Of a stretch of 64,000 nucleotides of DNA, positions 16,617 to 25,655 are shown piece by piece (position 1 is the stretch's first letter; each line of letters begins with the position of its first letter). The notes beneath the pieces were generated by a model that made no database searches, was not told the origin of the DNA, and saw nothing but the letters and a program-made list of their open reading frames with translations. Source of the DNA: Alphaproteobacteria bacterium (GTDB lineage Bacteria > Pseudomonadota > Alphaproteobacteria > JANSWW01); the NCBI GenBank assembly GCA_024743275.1, contig JANSWW010000001.1:1-64000 (forward strand). The letters run 5' to 3'. The position numbers were made by a program, and so were the translations under genes.

Positions 16617-17515
16617 CGGAGATAGCGATCCGGGGACGCTGGGTCGCTGCCCAACCTCTCGAACCAATCGAGCACGGCCGCCGCCCATCCTATGGGGATC
16701 GCATGACCGCCGGGATGAAGACAGAAGCGGATCTCCGGGCCGGCGCAGCGATTCCAGAACCGGCATTGCATCTCGCCCGTGTTCTCATGGCCGTTGGGGT
16801 CGTCGCGCGGACAGTCATTCGTATCGCGCAGGACGTCGAGCGCGCGGAAGACGTCCCCCTGCACCAAGCGCCCGCCACCGACCGGCCGGCCTTCCAGCGG
16901 AACCGTCTTGTCCCGGAAGCCGTGGGTGTGGAACAGCGCCACCGGCGCGCCTGTGCACGCCTCCGGCGCCGGCGCCCAAATCACCCCGGCGATCGGCGCG
17001 TAGGCCTGGAACAGACCGCCATGGCGGCAGGCGAGATGCCAGACGAACATCCCGCCGAGGGAGAAGCCGCCGGCCAAGCGTCGTGCGCCGTCGATCCCGA
17101 ATCGCGCCTCCGTGTCGGCGAGGATCTGTTTCAGAAACGCGACATCGTCACGGCCGCTGTCCGATCCGCCGCCCGCCTCGTTCGGCACGGTCCAATTGGT
17201 CGCCCGGCGGTCGGGCAGCTTCACGCCCTGGGGCGCGATCAGGGCATAGCCCCGCTCGGTAACGGTCTGGACCATGGCGCCGTTGTCCATCAGCCGCGCG
17301 GCCTTTCCACCATAGCCGTGGAAAAACACGAGGGCCGGCACCGGGTCCGGGGAAGAAGTGGATCGGGAAGAGTCGGGGAGGGCGATGTGATAGGTGCCGC
17401 CGGCCACCGCGCACCCGGTCTCGCCGCAGGGGAACCAGGCCGCGCTCCCCGCCCCGGGCCACAGCCCGCCGGCGACGATCAGGACCGCCGCAAGGGTTCT
17501 TCCCGGTTTTTTCAT
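16613..17515 (-). CDS. Secreted PHB-depolymerase/feruloyl-esterase-like alpha/beta hydrolase (LpqC type)
   Basis: About 300 aa with a Sec signal peptide (MKKPGRTLAAVLIVAG, cleavage near GSA-AW). I chose the ATG over an upstream GTG because GGGGTGG is then well placed. The family pattern is clear: an FFHGYGG oxyanion loop, a WTVPNEAGG stretch, the GFSLGGMF nucleophile elbow, a HTHGFRDKTVPLEG block and a C-terminal HPGGHAIP carrying the catalytic His. Several Cys residues suggest disulfides in the exported protein. It probably hydrolyses esters outside the cytoplasm; the real substrate (PHB, feruloyl or acetyl esters) is not known. Convergent with the PAS gene. Confidence 0.86.
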   Translation of the reverse strand: MKKPGRTLAAVLIVAGGLWPGAGSAAWFPCGETGCAVAGGTYHIALPDSSRSTSSPDPVPALVFFHGYGGKAARLMDNGAMVQTVTERGYALIAPQGVKLPDRRATNWTVPNEAGGGSDSGRDDVAFLKQILADTEARFGIDGARRLAGGFSLGGMFVWHLACRHGGLFQAYAPIAGVIWAPAPEACTGAPVALFHTHGFRDKTVPLEGRPVGGGRLVQGDVFRALDVLRDTNDCPRDDPNGHENTGEMQCRFWNRCAGPEIRFCLHPGGHAIPIGWAAAVLDWFERLGSDPASPDRYLR

Positions 17516-17636
17516 CGATGCCACCCCGCGTCGTTTGTCCCGTTCTTCGGGATGTGGCGAAGATACCGGCTTCCGGTCCTCTGATCAGCGGGCCGATCCG
17601 CCCCTCACGGTCATGTGTTCGGGGGCGGGGCGAGGA

Positions 17637-19247
17637 TCAGGCCTTCGCGTCCGCCTTGATCATGTCGGCGGCCTTCTCGGCGATCATCATCACCGGCGCG
17701 TTGGTGTTGCCGGAGACCAGGCGCGGCATGACGGAGGCGTCGACGATCCTGAGGCCATCGAGGCCGTGGACCTTCAGGCGGTCGTCGGTCACCGCCATTC
17801 TGTCATCGGCGGAGCCCATCTTCGCGGTGCCCACCGGATGATAGAGCGTGACCCCGGTCTCCCGGGCATAGGCGATCAAGTCCGCGTCATTCGCTGCCTC
17901 CGGTCCCGGCCTGCGCTCCCGCACCACATGGGCCGCCAGGGGGTTTTCGGCGAGCACCCGTCGGGCGACCTTCATGCCGTCCGCCAAGGTCCGGCGGTCG
18001 GTTTCCTCGGCCAGGAAGTTGGGCCTTATCGCCGGATCGGCGCGCGGATCGGGGGACGCCGCGTGGATCGATCCGCGCGATTGCGGCCGCAACTGGCAGG
18101 GGGCGATGGTCAGGCCCGGCTCCCGGTCGAGGATACGCTTCACGGGATCGGAGAAGCTGGCATGGACCATGGTGAACTGAACGTCCGGCGTCTCCACCTC
18201 GGGCCGCGTCTTGACGAAGGCGACGGCGAGGGACGGCGAGAGGGTGAGCACGCCCCGGCGCGTGAGGCCGAACCTGATCGCTTCCATGACCTGCCGCCAT
18301 CCCCGGGTCGACTGGTTGAGGGTGATACAGTCCCTCAGCTCCCAGCTCAGCCGGGTGACATAATGATCCTGGTAGTTCTCGCCGACACCCGGCAGCGCAT
18401 GGACCGTTTCGATTCCGATGCTTTTCAGATGCGCCGGGTCGCCGATGCCGGAAAGCTCTAGAATCTGTGGGGTCTGGACGGCGCCCGCCGCCAGAATCAC
18501 CTCACGGCCAGCACGGGTCTCGTGCGCCGCGCCATCGCGCAGCCAGCGCACCCCGACGACCCGGCGGTTCTCGATGATCAGGCCGGCGGCCCTGGCATCC
18601 GTTTCGATGGCGAGATTGGGGCGCCGTTTCGCCGGGTTCAGGAAGGCGGTCGCAGCACTTTCCCGGCGTCCCCGGCGCTGGGTGAAGTGGCAATAGCTCA
18701 CCCCCTCCTGCTGCCCGCCATTATAGTCGGGATTGTGCGGTATCCCGGCGTTGCCGCAGGACCGGATCAGTTTGTCGATGACCGGATATGTGCTGCGCGG
18801 CATCTCGACACGCAGCGGTCCCCCGGCGGCGTTCCGGCCGCCCGGCAGGGCCGGATCGGCGTCCATCGATTTGAGGAAATAGGGCAGGACGTCGTCCCAA
18901 CTCCAGCCGCGGCAGCCGAGTTGAGCCCAGCCGTCATAGTCGCGCGCCTGGCCCCGGACATAGGCCATGCCGTTGATGGAGGAGGATCCGCCGAGCACCC
19001 GCCCGCGCGGAATCGAGATCCGGCGGTTCTCGGTGCCCGCTTCCGGTTCCGTCTCGAACCGCCAATTGAGGGCCGGGTTGTCGAGCGTCTTCACATAGCC
19101 GACCGGGACATGGATCCAGGGATTGCTGTCCCGCCCGCCGGCCTCGAGCAGGGTGACACGGACCGTCGGATCCTCGGTGAGCCGGTTGGCGAGAACGCAG
19201 CCGGCCGATCCGGCGCCGATGACGATGTAATCGGGCCGCTCCGTCAT
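17637..19247 (-). CDS. GMC-family FAD oxidoreductase (choline dehydrogenase-like)
   Basis: 536 aa, the usual GMC length. The N-terminal FAD site is GAGSAGCVLANRLTED; GGSSSINGMAYVRG is GMC signature 1; there is an AAGAVQTPQILELSGIG-type signature 2. C-terminal catalytic residues lie in YHPVGTAKMG and SGNTNAPVMMIAEKAADMI. It oxidises a primary or secondary alcohol. The sequence is BetA-like, but with no betaine genes nearby I would not call it choline dehydrogenase. Its start lies 5 bp after the stop of a Gfo/Idh/MocA gene, so the two are co-transcribed and may act on the same polyol or sugar. Confidence 0.88.
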   Translation of the reverse strand: MTERPDYIVIGAGSAGCVLANRLTEDPTVRVTLLEAGGRDSNPWIHVPVGYVKTLDNPALNWRFETEPEAGTENRRISIPRGRVLGGSSSINGMAYVRGQARDYDGWAQLGCRGWSWDDVLPYFLKSMDADPALPGGRNAAGGPLRVEMPRSTYPVIDKLIRSCGNAGIPHNPDYNGGQQEGVSYCHFTQRRGRRESAATAFLNPAKRRPNLAIETDARAAGLIIENRRVVGVRWLRDGAAHETRAGREVILAAGAVQTPQILELSGIGDPAHLKSIGIETVHALPGVGENYQDHYVTRLSWELRDCITLNQSTRGWRQVMEAIRFGLTRRGVLTLSPSLAVAFVKTRPEVETPDVQFTMVHASFSDPVKRILDREPGLTIAPCQLRPQSRGSIHAASPDPRADPAIRPNFLAEETDRRTLADGMKVARRVLAENPLAAHVVRERRPGPEAANDADLIAYARETGVTLYHPVGTAKMGSADDRMAVTDDRLKVHGLDGLRIVDASVMPRLVSGNTNAPVMMIAEKAADMIKADAKA

Positions 19248-19252
19248 CCCCG

Positions 19253-20263
19253 TCAGGCGCCTCCGCCGCCGAGCGCGGGCTGGTCGCTGGCGAGAATGGC
19301 CTCGACGATCTCCTGGACCTCCAGCGCTTCGCGGACCGTTGCCAGGCTGTGTTCCTCGCCCCGTGTCATCGCAGCCAGCTTTTCGAGCTGGCCCTTGAGC
19401 AGCAGGGGCCGCATCTCGGCATGGGGGATGGCATTGGGTGCCTCGCCCCAGGAACCGTCGAACAGGCGCAATTCGGCGATCGACCAGTCACGCAACCGAA
19501 TCGCCCCCGCATCCCCAGTGATCACCGTCATGTTGGTGTCATCGGCGTTGGTGGCTCCGACGCGGCCGGAGAGCTGGATCGGCACGCCGGAGCTTTCGAT
19601 CAGGGCACCGATATTGTCTTCGCAGCTTTCCCCGTCGTCCGGATAGGAGACGCTTGCCTTTTTCAGTTCCAGCGGGCCGGCGAGCCGCCGGGCCAGGAAC
19701 AGAAAATGGGAGACCACTTCGCGCGTGAATCCGCCCTCGGCGCGCTTCGAGAGCCAGTCCGCCGCCGCCATCTGCCAGGGGCGGGGCCAGTTCGCGAAGG
19801 CGACGTCGATGCTGATCCGCTCAACCGTCTCGCCGAGCAGGCCGTCCCTGGCCCAGGTCTTGAGCTGGTCGACCGAGGGGGAGGAGGCGAAAATGAAATT
19901 GACCGCCGCTCGGTGACCGCCGCCTTCGACGAACGCGACGAAGTCGCGCGCCTCCTCCATGTCGTGGGACAGCGGCTTTTCCAGAAACAGCGCCTTGCCG
20001 GCGTTCAGAATCCGGGTGCCATAGGCGATGTGGGAGGCGGGCGGTGTCGCCACATAGACGCAGTCGGCGGCGTCGATCACCGCCTCGGCGCTATCCATGC
20101 GCGGGACATCCGGCAGACCTTCCGCCAGCCGTGCCATCGCGGCCTCCGACGGGTCCCAGATGCCGACAATCTCCGTCGTATCCGCCCCCTGATCGAGGGC
20201 GGCGCGGACCAGCCTCTCCCCCATGATGCCGAAGCCGATAACGCCTAACCTGTTCCGTGCCAT
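19253..20263 (-). CDS. Gfo/Idh/MocA-family NAD(P)-dependent dehydrogenase
   Basis: 336 aa. The N-terminal Rossmann fold has GVIGFGIMGERL, then a VYVATPPASH strand and the EKPLSHD motif with the catalytic Lys. The rest is the usual alpha/beta C-terminal domain. A GGGGA site precedes the ATG. It is the first gene of a two-gene operon with the GMC oxidoreductase. It is likely a sugar, inositol or polyol dehydrogenase; no transporter or regulator is adjacent to point to the substrate. Confidence 0.86.
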   Translation of the reverse strand: MARNRLGVIGFGIMGERLVRAALDQGADTTEIVGIWDPSEAAMARLAEGLPDVPRMDSAEAVIDAADCVYVATPPASHIAYGTRILNAGKALFLEKPLSHDMEEARDFVAFVEGGGHRAAVNFIFASSPSVDQLKTWARDGLLGETVERISIDVAFANWPRPWQMAAADWLSKRAEGGFTREVVSHFLFLARRLAGPLELKKASVSYPDDGESCEDNIGALIESSGVPIQLSGRVGATNADDTNMTVITGDAGAIRLRDWSIAELRLFDGSWGEAPNAIPHAEMRPLLLKGQLEKLAAMTRGEEHSLATVREALEVQEIVEAILASDQPALGGGGA

Positions 20264-20443
20264 GGAAATTTCCCCAAGATTTGTAAGGCGACGACTTTAT
20301 GCGCGAGGGGGGGTGCCAGTCCAGCCGGTGCTGGCGTCTTTCCCGACCTCTGCTGCGAGGAAACTCCCCGATAGAGCGGTCGGTTGCGTTCCATGCTGCC
20401 CGGCGCCATATCTTCATGACAGTTCTTTATAGAAGGAAGCCCC

Positions 20444-21427
20444 ATGCACGACGATCTTGGAACAGACGCCTACCGGGCCGGACGTCACAGGATCGGCAGG
20501 TCCTTCGGACGCTACGGTCTCTGGGGCTCGGCCGCGGTTTTCGCCGCCGTCGTGTTCTACTATCTGATCGGCGCCGCCCTGGTGCACAAGGTCGACGACA
20601 ACCTCGACTTCAAGGACGCGGCCTGGCGCGACACGGTCGGCGAAAACGCGTCCAAGGCGGTGGGCGTCAGTGCCGCCCTGCTGCGCCGCGAGGTCGAAGG
20701 GTATGGCTGGGTCGCCAACAATCCTTTCTTTCTGCCGGGCAGCATTCTCGACAATATGCCTAATTTCCAAGTGGGTATCGTCCAGGCGCTTTCGCGCTTC
20801 GGCGTCGAGTTGACGGACCAGATCGGCCGGACCCGGGGATCGAGCCAGGTCGACGCGGATCTCGAAAAGGCGGCCGGTCTGTTGAAATATCCGCCGGACG
20901 TCTGGCTGTTCGATTTCTCCACGTCCTGGGCGCCGACCGCGTCCTCGGACGCGCAGTACCGGGCGGCGCGGCGTTCCCTGATCTCCTACAACGAGCGTCT
21001 GGCCAACGGAAACGCCGTTTTCGACGCCCGGGCGGACAATCTGCTCGGGACCCTGGACCGGGTCGCGACCGATCTCGGGTCGGCCTCCGCGGTGATCGAC
21101 AGCCATCTGAGGGAGGGCGGCCCCTGGCCGGTCGACTATGTGGTCGACGACATCTTCTACCGCAATAAGGGCAAGCTCTACGCCTATTACATGCTGCTCA
21201 CCGCGCTGGGCGAGGATTTCGAAGCGGTGCTGCGGGATCGCCAGCTCGGCCCGGTCTGGGCGCAGATGCTCGCCAGTCTGCGGGAAGCGGCGGAGCTCGA
21301 TCCGCTGGTCGTTGTCGGCGGGGCGGCCGATGGCCTGTTGTTCCCCAACCACCTGACTTCCCAGGGCTTTTTCCTGCTTCGCGCGCGCACGCAATTGCGC
21401 GAGGTGACGAACATCTTGCTGAAATAG
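20444..21427 (+). CDS. DUF2333 family membrane protein
   Basis: 327 aa with a single N-terminal membrane helix (about 26-48) and a large periplasmic domain that matches DUF2333 (PF10095), a proteobacterial family of unknown function. Typical blocks are SVSAALLRREVE-like and a WVANNPFFLPGSILDNMPNF stretch. A GAAGGAAG ribosome site precedes the ATG. The next gene, 70 bp downstream, encodes a coiled-coil protein that may work with it. It is divergent from the Gfo/Idh gene across about 180 bp. Confidence 0.85.
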   Translation: MHDDLGTDAYRAGRHRIGRSFGRYGLWGSAAVFAAVVFYYLIGAALVHKVDDNLDFKDAAWRDTVGENASKAVGVSAALLRREVEGYGWVANNPFFLPGSILDNMPNFQVGIVQALSRFGVELTDQIGRTRGSSQVDADLEKAAGLLKYPPDVWLFDFSTSWAPTASSDAQYRAARRSLISYNERLANGNAVFDARADNLLGTLDRVATDLGSASAVIDSHLREGGPWPVDYVVDDIFYRNKGKLYAYYMLLTALGEDFEAVLRDRQLGPVWAQMLASLREAAELDPLVVVGGAADGLLFPNHLTSQGFFLLRARTQLREVTNILLK

Positions 21428-21497
21428 ACAAATCCCTCGCCTTTCCCTATTCATTGAGGAGGGGAACTGCTGGCATTGGCCGGAGGGAGACGAGAGC

Positions 21498-22298
21498 GTG
21501 GTCGAACAGGCCGATTACGATTCCGCGAAGAAAGCCTACGACAAGACCAAGGGTGTGGCCGATCCGGTGGTCCGTTTCAGGGGACTGGTGGATCTGCAGT
21601 CGCGTCTTCGCGAACTCAAAGACGAGATCGATTCCGAAAGGAAGAAACGCGATGCTGTCCTGCGCGACCTCAAGGACGAGCTTGTCTTCTTCAACCGGCA
21701 CAAAAGCCGGGTCGCCCAGTTGCGCCATGCCATGCTCAAGGTCTACCGCAATCCGGACAAGGCGTTCCGGGCGTTTGAGGCGTTGCTCGGTTACTATCCC
21801 AAGGAAGAGGTTCTGGAGCGGATCACCGACAATCCGTTCGAACTCGGCTCGCTGCACGGCCTCGACATCGTTCTGATGAAATCGCCGCCGCGCGATCAGG
21901 CTGTGGAGAACTACGAGAAGATGGTGATGCCGGCGATCAACCAGATCATCGACGATCACATCTATTTCGTCCGGGGCCAGTCGACCGATTGGGATAAGAA
22001 GATCCAGGATGCCGACAAGGAGTCGACCGAGTCCAATCGGCTCTCCGGAGAGATCGAACTGCTGAGCACCCAGGCGCAGATGGACCAGCTTCAGATCGCC
22101 AAGGATCTCGACGCCGACAACATCGCCCGCCTGAAGACGCCGGAGCGGCGCCTGGTCGAGTGGATGAAGGACAAGGCCGACCGGGCCCTCGCCCGTCTCA
22201 AGATCGCCCAGAAACAGGCTGCGGCGCGGGCCGGGATCGCTGGCGATGGGGACGAGCAGGGGGATTCGAAGAAGGACGACGAGGCGGCCGGCCTATGA
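21498..22298 (+). CDS. Coiled-coil protein of unknown function, 266 aa
   Basis: GTG start after a GGAGGGAG site. The protein is highly charged and helical, with predicted coiled coil at about 25-75 and again at about 160-240, separated by a segment with a PFELGSLHGLDIVLMK motif. It has no signal peptide, membrane helix or known domain that I can see. The tail is acidic and disordered. It follows the DUF2333 gene on the same strand and may be its cytoplasmic partner. I have no function to assign. Confidence 0.75.
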   Translation: MVEQADYDSAKKAYDKTKGVADPVVRFRGLVDLQSRLRELKDEIDSERKKRDAVLRDLKDELVFFNRHKSRVAQLRHAMLKVYRNPDKAFRAFEALLGYYPKEEVLERITDNPFELGSLHGLDIVLMKSPPRDQAVENYEKMVMPAINQIIDDHIYFVRGQSTDWDKKIQDADKESTESNRLSGEIELLSTQAQMDQLQIAKDLDADNIARLKTPERRLVEWMKDKADRALARLKIAQKQAAARAGIAGDGDEQGDSKKDDEAAGL

Positions 22299-22346
22299 GG
22301 GCGGGCGGGCCTATGAGGGTGGGCGCCGCGCCGCACGGTCGCCACT

Positions 22347-22781
22347 CTAGACCGAGATATCGAGCCGTGACCGGTACGGCGCGATAGGTCCGTCCCGGTT
22401 CCGATCGACGAGGGGGCCATCGACAAGAGACTGCGTGGTCGAAAACGCGAGGGCCGCCGATTGTGCGGCCTGCCGTTGCGGCGGTGCGCCCTCCGTGAGC
22501 CGTTGGCCGATCAACTGGGCCAGGAAGGCCGCCGAGGGCCGGCCGAAGATCCGTTGATCGCGTTCCTCTTGGGATTGCCGTCGGGTCTCGTCCTGCCGGC
22601 TGTCGCTTTCGGTCGTCCGGGCCCGGAACGAATCCAGTCGTTCCTGGCGCAACCGTTCCTGCGTTTGTACGTCGGCGGGAACGGGGACGGCGCCCGGTTG
22701 GGCGGTTGGCGCTCCAGGGCGCTGGGTCGGAACGGGTGCGAAGAACCCGCCGAACCCGATCGGTTCACCAATCCCCGGCAT
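22347..22781 (-). CDS. Gln/Arg/Pro-rich protein of unknown function, 144 aa
   Basis: 144 aa. The N-terminal third is Gly/Pro-rich, the middle is a charged Gln/Glu/Arg helix (about 38-78), and the end is an SRLDISV tail. It has no signal peptide or membrane segment. The ribosome site is weak. It is convergent with the coiled-coil gene. The coding call rests on composition and frame length only, and the function is unknown. Confidence 0.5.
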   Translation of the reverse strand: MPGIGEPIGFGGFFAPVPTQRPGAPTAQPGAVPVPADVQTQERLRQERLDSFRARTTESDSRQDETRRQSQEERDQRIFGRPSAAFLAQLIGQRLTEGAPPQRQAAQSAALAFSTTQSLVDGPLVDRNRDGPIAPYRSRLDISV

Positions 22782-22998
22782 GGGCGGCGGGCCGTGGCCC
22801 CTCTCTTTCCTGTTATCCCAAACCCGGGATTCAGTGAAACGACCCGGGTCCGTCTTGGCAAACCCTTTTTATCGGTGCTTATCCGGGGCTATCAAAAGGA
22901 TAGAGCGCACCATATCTTGTGCCGATCTTGATATGTTTCGGTACCGATATGGATATCGTAAATCAAGAATGAGCTTTTTCTGTCGAAGAGGGGCCGAC

Positions 22999-23727
22999 TT
23001 AGTCGGATTTGTTTGCCTTATCCGCTTCTTGGATCTGGTCGATCTGCCGCTTCAAAAGGTCGACCTGCTGCTTCAGCACATTGATGTCGTCGGCCGCGGT
23101 TGCGGGACCCTGAGTGGCGCCCCGAGTGGCGCCCCGAGTGGCGCCTTGGTCCGCACCGGGCGGGGGTGCCATCCCGGGCGCGGCCGGCCCATTCGGCTTC
23201 GCGCCCGCATCGGGGGCGTCACCGCCGAACGGATTGAACATCTTCATCGCGTTCTCGAACATCGCGATATTGTTCCGGCTCATTTCTTCGAATTGCTGCT
23301 GGCCGCCGAAGGGGAAAAGCTTGCCGAAGGACTGCTCCATATAGCTGCGCATCTGCTCCTGATTGTGGGAGAATTGCGCCATGGACTGTTCGAGATAGCG
23401 CGGCACCAGCCATTGCAGATTGTCGCCATAGAGCGTGATGATCTGGCGCAGGAAGCTGATCGGCAGGAGATTATGGCCCTTGCTTTCCTCCTCGACGATG
23501 ATCTGGGTCAGCACCGAGTGGGTGATGTCCTCCTTCGACTTCGCGTCGTAGACCATGAAATCAGTGCCTTCCTTGACCATCTGGCAGAGATGGTCGAGCG
23601 TGACATAGGAACTGGTCGAGGTGTTATAGAGCCGCCGGTTCGCATATTTCTTGATGATGACGGGCTGGTCCCCGTCGGCACCTTGGGGCTTACCCTCGAA
23701 CTTACTGGGCTTAGACTGTTCGGCCAT
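22999..23727 (-). CDS. phaR: PHB synthesis repressor PhaR
   Basis: 242 aa. Residues about 22-85 are the PHB/PHA accumulation DNA-binding domain, starting VIIKKYANRRLYNTSTSSYV, the family hallmark; the PHB_acc domain follows (about 90-160, YLEQSMAQFSHNQEQMRSYME). The tail is Pro/Gly-rich with a GATR repeat (12-bp repeat in DNA, about 23112-23145), then a coiled coil at the C-terminus (VLKQQVDLLKRQIDQIQ). PhaR represses phasin and its own gene and is released on binding PHB. It is divergent from the phasin/phaC genes, with a GTTGCTTTGCAAC palindrome between them. Confidence 0.95.
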   Translation of the reverse strand: MAEQSKPSKFEGKPQGADGDQPVIIKKYANRRLYNTSTSSYVTLDHLCQMVKEGTDFMVYDAKSKEDITHSVLTQIIVEEESKGHNLLPISFLRQIITLYGDNLQWLVPRYLEQSMAQFSHNQEQMRSYMEQSFGKLFPFGGQQQFEEMSRNNIAMFENAMKMFNPFGGDAPDAGAKPNGPAAPGMAPPPGADQGATRGATRGATQGPATAADDINVLKQQVDLLKRQIDQIQEADKANKSD

Positions 23728-23849
23728 GGCGCAAATCCAGTCCTATACGATCGTCGCCATGCCCCGGGGCGCCGGCATGGCATGGGGCACGGAGTGAGCA
23801 TGGGCACAACCGCAAATCCGCGGAACAACAGGAAGGTCGCAGCCTTCAT

Positions 23850-23862
23850 GTTGCTTTGCAAC
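23850..23862. promoter_or_regulatory. Candidate PhaR operator palindrome
   Basis: A perfect inverted repeat GTTGC-TTT-GCAAC between divergent phaR and the phasin/PhaE-like gene. PhaR proteins bind TGC/GCA-rich sites before phasin and phaR genes, so position and sequence both fit. This is an inference, and no second copy was searched for exhaustively. Confidence 0.35.
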
Positions 23863-24007
23863 GATAATCTCGCACCCGCACGCGCCCGAAAGCGCCTGGA
23901 AACCGGCCCGGAAACCACCGCTGTGCGGTACCGGCAGGGCAGATCGTCGGCGCGGGAGTGCGCTCGCACCTGGAATGCCCGTCCCGGCGCGCCTATACTC
24001 ACGCTCC

Positions 24008-24505
24008 ATGAAGAAGGCCCCTTCATACGAAGAGCTCGCCGATCGGCTGCTGGATCTGTGGCAGGACCAGCTGTCGTCGATGGCGGACGATCAGGATCTC
24101 GCCGATCTGATGCGCCGCCAGTTCAAGGTCGCGAGTCAGGCCGGGCAAACCGCCTGGGGCATGTCGGCGCTCGCCCTCATGCAGGCGGCGATGCGCCAGA
24201 CCCAGGAAGCCCAAAAGGCGGCTTCATCGGCGGCTTCATCGGCGGGCGGGGAGCGGCAGGCTGATGCAGGACCATCCGATTCGCCCGCCGAACACGGCGC
24301 GGGCGGGGCCCAGGCCCCTGGCGCTCCATCTCGTTCTGCTGGCGGCGATGACGTCGCCGGCCTCCTTCGGCGTATCGCAGATCGCCTCGACCATATCGAA
24401 GGCCGCCTCGAGGACTTGGAGCGGCAATCCGGCGGGACCGGATCCGGAGGCCTTGGCGTCCCTCTTCAATCCGTTCCAAATCCTTCAGCGAAATCTTCAA
24501 GCTGA
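24008..24505 (+). CDS. Phasin- or PhaE-like small partner of PhaC, 165 aa
   Basis: 165 aa starting MKKAPSYEELADRLLDLWQD. The N-terminal part (1-65) is helical and amphipathic; an Ala/Ser/Gly/Pro-rich linker follows, then a C-terminal coiled coil (GLLRRIADRLDHIEGRLEDLE, about 118-138). I infer a PHB-granule or synthase-partner role from its position: it overlaps the start of phaC in another frame and is divergent from phaR. Class III synthases need PhaE, but PhaE is larger, so phasin-like is an equal option. No family motif is certain. Confidence 0.65.
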   Translation: MKKAPSYEELADRLLDLWQDQLSSMADDQDLADLMRRQFKVASQAGQTAWGMSALALMQAAMRQTQEAQKAASSAASSAGGERQADAGPSDSPAEHGAGGAQAPGAPSRSAGGDDVAGLLRRIADRLDHIEGRLEDLERQSGGTGSGGLGVPLQSVPNPSAKSSS

Positions 24506-25601
24506 GCCGACCGCCGGTAGCGTCCCGTCCCTCGATCCGGAAATGGCCGCCCTCCTGGCCGGCAGCGATCCGGCCGATCTGGCGCAGGCGCTCGACGAGG
24601 CCGCGCGGCGGCGGTGGGGCGAGGTGCTGGACGGCATCTTCGCCTATCGCCGGCACCCCTACCGCCGGGCGTTCCGGCCTCAGAGCCTGGTGTGGCAGGA
24701 GGGCACGACCCGGCTGCTCGATTCGGGCGGGCGCGGCCGACCGGTCCTGGTGGTCCCATCGATGATCAACCGGGCGAGCGTGCTTGACCTGATGCCGGAA
24801 CAGAGCTTCCTCGGCTATCTGTCCGGGGCCGGTTTGCGGCCGTTTCTGCTCGACTGGGACCGCCCGGGGGACACGGAAAAGGAGTTCGATCTCACCGCCT
24901 ATATCGCCGGCCGCCTGGAAGAGGCCCTCGACCGGGTCCTCGATCTCACCGGCGAGCGGCCCGTCGTGGTCGGCTACTGTATGGGGGGAACCCTGGCGAC
25001 CGGGCTCGCCCACCGGCGGCAGCGCGATCTCGCGGGGCTCGTTACGCTGGCCACGCCGTGGGACTTCCATGCGGAGATCAGTGTCGCCCATTCCTGGTTG
25101 CCGCTCGTCCGGCCCGGTCTGGAACAGGTCCTGCAGGTCTGGGGCATGTTGCCGACCGATATCATTCAGGCGCTGTTCGTCGGCCTCGACCCCGCCTTGG
25201 CGGTCCGCAAATTCCGCGCCTTCGGCCGCCTGGACCCGGCCAGCGACCGGGCGGTCCGCTTTGTCGCCCTGGAGGATTGGCTCAATGACGGGGTGCCGCT
25301 GGCGGGTCCGGTCGCGCGGCAGTGCTTCGACGAGTGGTATGGCGAGAATCGTCCGGCCAAGGGCACCTGGCGGATCGCCGGCCGCGCCGTCCTGCCGGAG
25401 GAGATCAGGGTCCCGACCCTGGCGGTCGTGCCCTCGACAGACCGTATCGTCCCGCCGACCTCGGCGATCGCCCTGGCCGACCGTCTGCCGATCTGCGACC
25501 GGATCACGCCGGCCCTGGGGCATATCGGGATGATGGCGAGCCGCAAGGCGGAACGGGGCGCCTGGCGGCCGATCGTCGACTGGATCGGCGATCTCGGTTA
25601 A
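24264..25601 (+). CDS. phaC: Poly(3-hydroxyalkanoate) synthase PhaC
   Basis: 445 aa if the first ATG is used; ATG at 24348 or a later start is possible. The lipase-like box is GYCMGGT with nucleophile Cys239, in place of the lipase Ser. The catalytic Asp lies in PSTDRIVPP and His in LGHIGMM. A FLLDWDRPG strand is typical of PhaC, which polymerises hydroxyacyl-CoA at the granule surface. It is short, like class III/IV synthases. From about 24438 the frame is clearly PhaC-like; the first 58 codons overlap the end of the upstream gene and look less conserved, so the true N-terminus is uncertain. Confidence 0.88.
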   Translation: MQDHPIRPPNTARAGPRPLALHLVLLAAMTSPASFGVSQIASTISKAASRTWSGNPAGPDPEALASLFNPFQILQRNLQAEPTAGSVPSLDPEMAALLAGSDPADLAQALDEAARRRWGEVLDGIFAYRRHPYRRAFRPQSLVWQEGTTRLLDSGGRGRPVLVVPSMINRASVLDLMPEQSFLGYLSGAGLRPFLLDWDRPGDTEKEFDLTAYIAGRLEEALDRVLDLTGERPVVVGYCMGGTLATGLAHRRQRDLAGLVTLATPWDFHAEISVAHSWLPLVRPGLEQVLQVWGMLPTDIIQALFVGLDPALAVRKFRAFGRLDPASDRAVRFVALEDWLNDGVPLAGPVARQCFDEWYGENRPAKGTWRIAGRAVLPEEIRVPTLAVVPSTDRIVPPTSAIALADRLPICDRITPALGHIGMMASRKAERGAWRPIVDWIGDLG

Positions 25602-25655
25602 GGGCCCTCGTCTGACAGGTTTGCCGGCGCCGATCCGGACAAAACCGGACACCGC

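Noticed and set aside
17637..19247. Choline dehydrogenase betA by name
   Set aside because: GMC enzymes with this motif set act on many alcohols, and betB, betI and transporter genes are absent.
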